In this document: in pieces, positions 4,950-5,717 of the stretch
Numbering within the stretch: position 1 is the first letter of the stretch
How the letters are laid out: each line of letters begins with the position of its first letter
Assembly (NCBI GenBank): GCA_021160415.1
Contig: JAGHCP010000046.1
Location: 1 to 5,717 of the forward strand
Direction: 5' to 3'
From: Desulfurococcales archaeon
Lineage (GTDB): Archaea > Thermoproteota > Thermoprotei_A > Sulfolobales > NBVN01
Length of the DNA: 5,717 nucleotides
Translations under genes and position numbers: made by a program
The notes under the pieces: model-generated
What the model saw: only the letters and a program-made list of their open reading frames with translations
Databases searched by the model: none
Told to the model about the DNA's origin: nothing

Positions 4950-5417
4950 TTGGTTGACGAAGTCGATGTGAAGATACTTTCAGAGTTGGTCAAGAACTCC
5001 AGGACACCCTACAGGCAGCTCGCTAAGAAGTTAGGGCTCGGCGAGTCAACGGTGTATAACAGGATAAATAAGCTTTTCAAGTCAGGAATTCTGAAATCCT
5101 TCACAGCCGAGATAGACCTCAGGAAACTAGGCATGACTTCCGAAGCCATTGTCGAGATCAAGCCTTACCCTCACTACGTGAGGAAACTGAGGGAAGCTCT
5201 GTCAGAGCTAACCTACGTGACGGAAGTCCTACTTGTTAGTGGAGATTACCCGGTCATGGTGAGGGTAGTGGCTTCAAGCAACGAGGAGCTTGCCTCCAAG
5301 ATTGACGACATCGCGAAGATTGAAGGGATCGCGGAGTTCCGCATTAGGTACGTCTTCGAAACTATTCTCTCTAGAGCAGGGTCTAAGGTTCTAGCTAAAA
5401 TTCTTCGGAGCGGCTAA
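4950..5417 (+). CDS. Lrp/AsnC-family transcriptional regulator
   Basis: This 155-residue protein has the standard two-part layout. The N-terminal winged helix-turn-helix (about 3-55) contains VDVKILSELVKNSRTPYRQLAKKLGLGESTVYNRINKL-type residues, with the recognition helix at about 31-42. A RAM/ACT-like effector and oligomerisation domain (about 63-140) includes VSGDYPVMVRVVASSNEEL with the conserved Gly-Asp turn. Such proteins sense amino acids or their derivatives and act as dimers or octamers. The start TTG 4950 is supported by GGTGA at 4938-4942, 7 bases upstream, and an in-frame stop at 4932-4934 rules out extension. In Sulfolobus an Lrp-type protein (LysM) regulates lysine biosynthesis, and a LysX-like ligase is the next gene here, so lysine is one candidate effector; the divergent threonine ammonia-lyase suggests branched-chain amino acids as another. 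The stop abuts the next gene's stop. Confidence 0.93.
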   Translation: MVDEVDVKILSELVKNSRTPYRQLAKKLGLGESTVYNRINKLFKSGILKSFTAEIDLRKLGMTSEAIVEIKPYPHYVRKLREALSELTYVTEVLLVSGDYPVMVRVVASSNEELASKIDDIAKIEGIAEFRIRYVFETILSRAGSKVLAKILRSG

Positions 5418-5717
5418 CTATCTCTTAGCTAAAGAGATCACTAGGTCAGCTATCTTACTGGCAGGACTTATTCCCGTAGCTGCGTGGAAACCCTGCCAGT
5501 TAGGCATAGCATTAACTTCGTAGATCACGTACCCACCCTCAACCTCCCCGATATCCACCCCTGAGTAATGAAGCTTCAGAACCTCCGTAGCTCTCAACGC
5601 CAATTCCTCAAGCTCAGGGGTTAGTTCAGCCTGCTGAACGGAGGCCCCCTGCGCCACATTAGTCTTCCACTCATTCTTAGGTGCGTAACGGTACATTCCG
5701 CCCAGCACTTCATCACC
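5418..5717 (-). CDS. RimK-like ATP-grasp glutamate ligase (LysX/MptN/RimK group), C-terminal part
   Basis: The gene enters from the right edge; only the last 99 residues are seen. They match the C-terminal ATP-grasp lobe of RimK-type ligases, which join an amino acid (usually glutamate) to a carboxyl or amino group using ATP: GDEVLGGMYRYA, WKTNVAQGA, GVDIGE (Asp at visible residue 55), and YEVNAMPNWQGFHAATG with the magnesium-binding Glu67 and Asn69 of the ExN motif. Relatives include LysX/ArgX (glutamate added to the LysW carrier), MptN and CofF (cofactor glutamylation) and RimK (ribosomal S6). The visible part resembles LysX and MptN about equally to my eye, so I give no gene symbol. The N-terminal substrate region and any neighbouring lysW lie outside the window. 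The TAG stop directly abuts the Lrp-type gene's TAA. Confidence 0.85.
   Translation of the reverse strand, partial: GDEVLGGMYRYAPKNEWKTNVAQGASVQQAELTPELEELALRATEVLKLHYSGVDIGEVEGGYVIYEVNAMPNWQGFHAATGISPASKIADLVISLAKR

Overview
The window looks like a compact piece of chromosome from a thermophilic archaeon, most likely of the Thermoproteota/TACK type. The signs are a C/D box guide RNA, TATA-like boxes about 26 bases upstream of expected transcript starts, Shine-Dalgarno motifs of the GAGGT type, frequent TTG and GTG starts, a preference for AGG/AGA arginine codons, and archaeal-style families (DUF1614, Lrp/AsnC, RimK-like ATP-grasp). I cannot name a genus. I see no insertion sequence, CRISPR array, tRNA or rRNA.

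Layout from left to right. The 3' part of a metallophosphoesterase (1-363, +) is followed by a gap that may hold a 47-residue protein on the minus strand (369-512). A rhomboid intramembrane protease (554-1285, +) meets a divergent CitG-like protein (1286-2182, -) stop codon to stop codon. From a short divergent promoter region, a DUF1614 membrane protein (2235-2936, +) follows. Just beyond it lies a C/D box sRNA (2976-3023, +), whose D box touches the stop codon of an unknown 103-residue protein (3024-3335, -). That protein sits downstream of a threonine ammonia-lyase with a C-terminal ACT domain (3358-4584, -), probably in one operon. Divergent from the lyase are an unknown 78-residue protein (4693-4929, +) and an Lrp/AsnC-type regulator (4950-5417, +). 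The regulator abuts, stop to stop, a RimK/LysX-type ATP-grasp ligase that runs off the right edge (5418-5717, -).

How it may work together. The amino-acid block on the right has a plausible logic. An amino-acid-responsive regulator and a small partner are divergent from threonine ammonia-lyase, the entry step to isoleucine. They share a 108-base intergenic region with a perfect 12-base AT-rich palindrome placed where the regulator operon's TATA box should be. Self-regulation, and regulation of the lyase, is an inference. The left half (phosphoesterase, rhomboid, CitG-like, DUF1614) shows no clear common pathway.

The most notable finds are the unannotated C/D box sRNA, the zero-gap packing of three convergent junctions, and several small or divergent proteins of unknown function. 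I do not see a clearly new multi-gene system.
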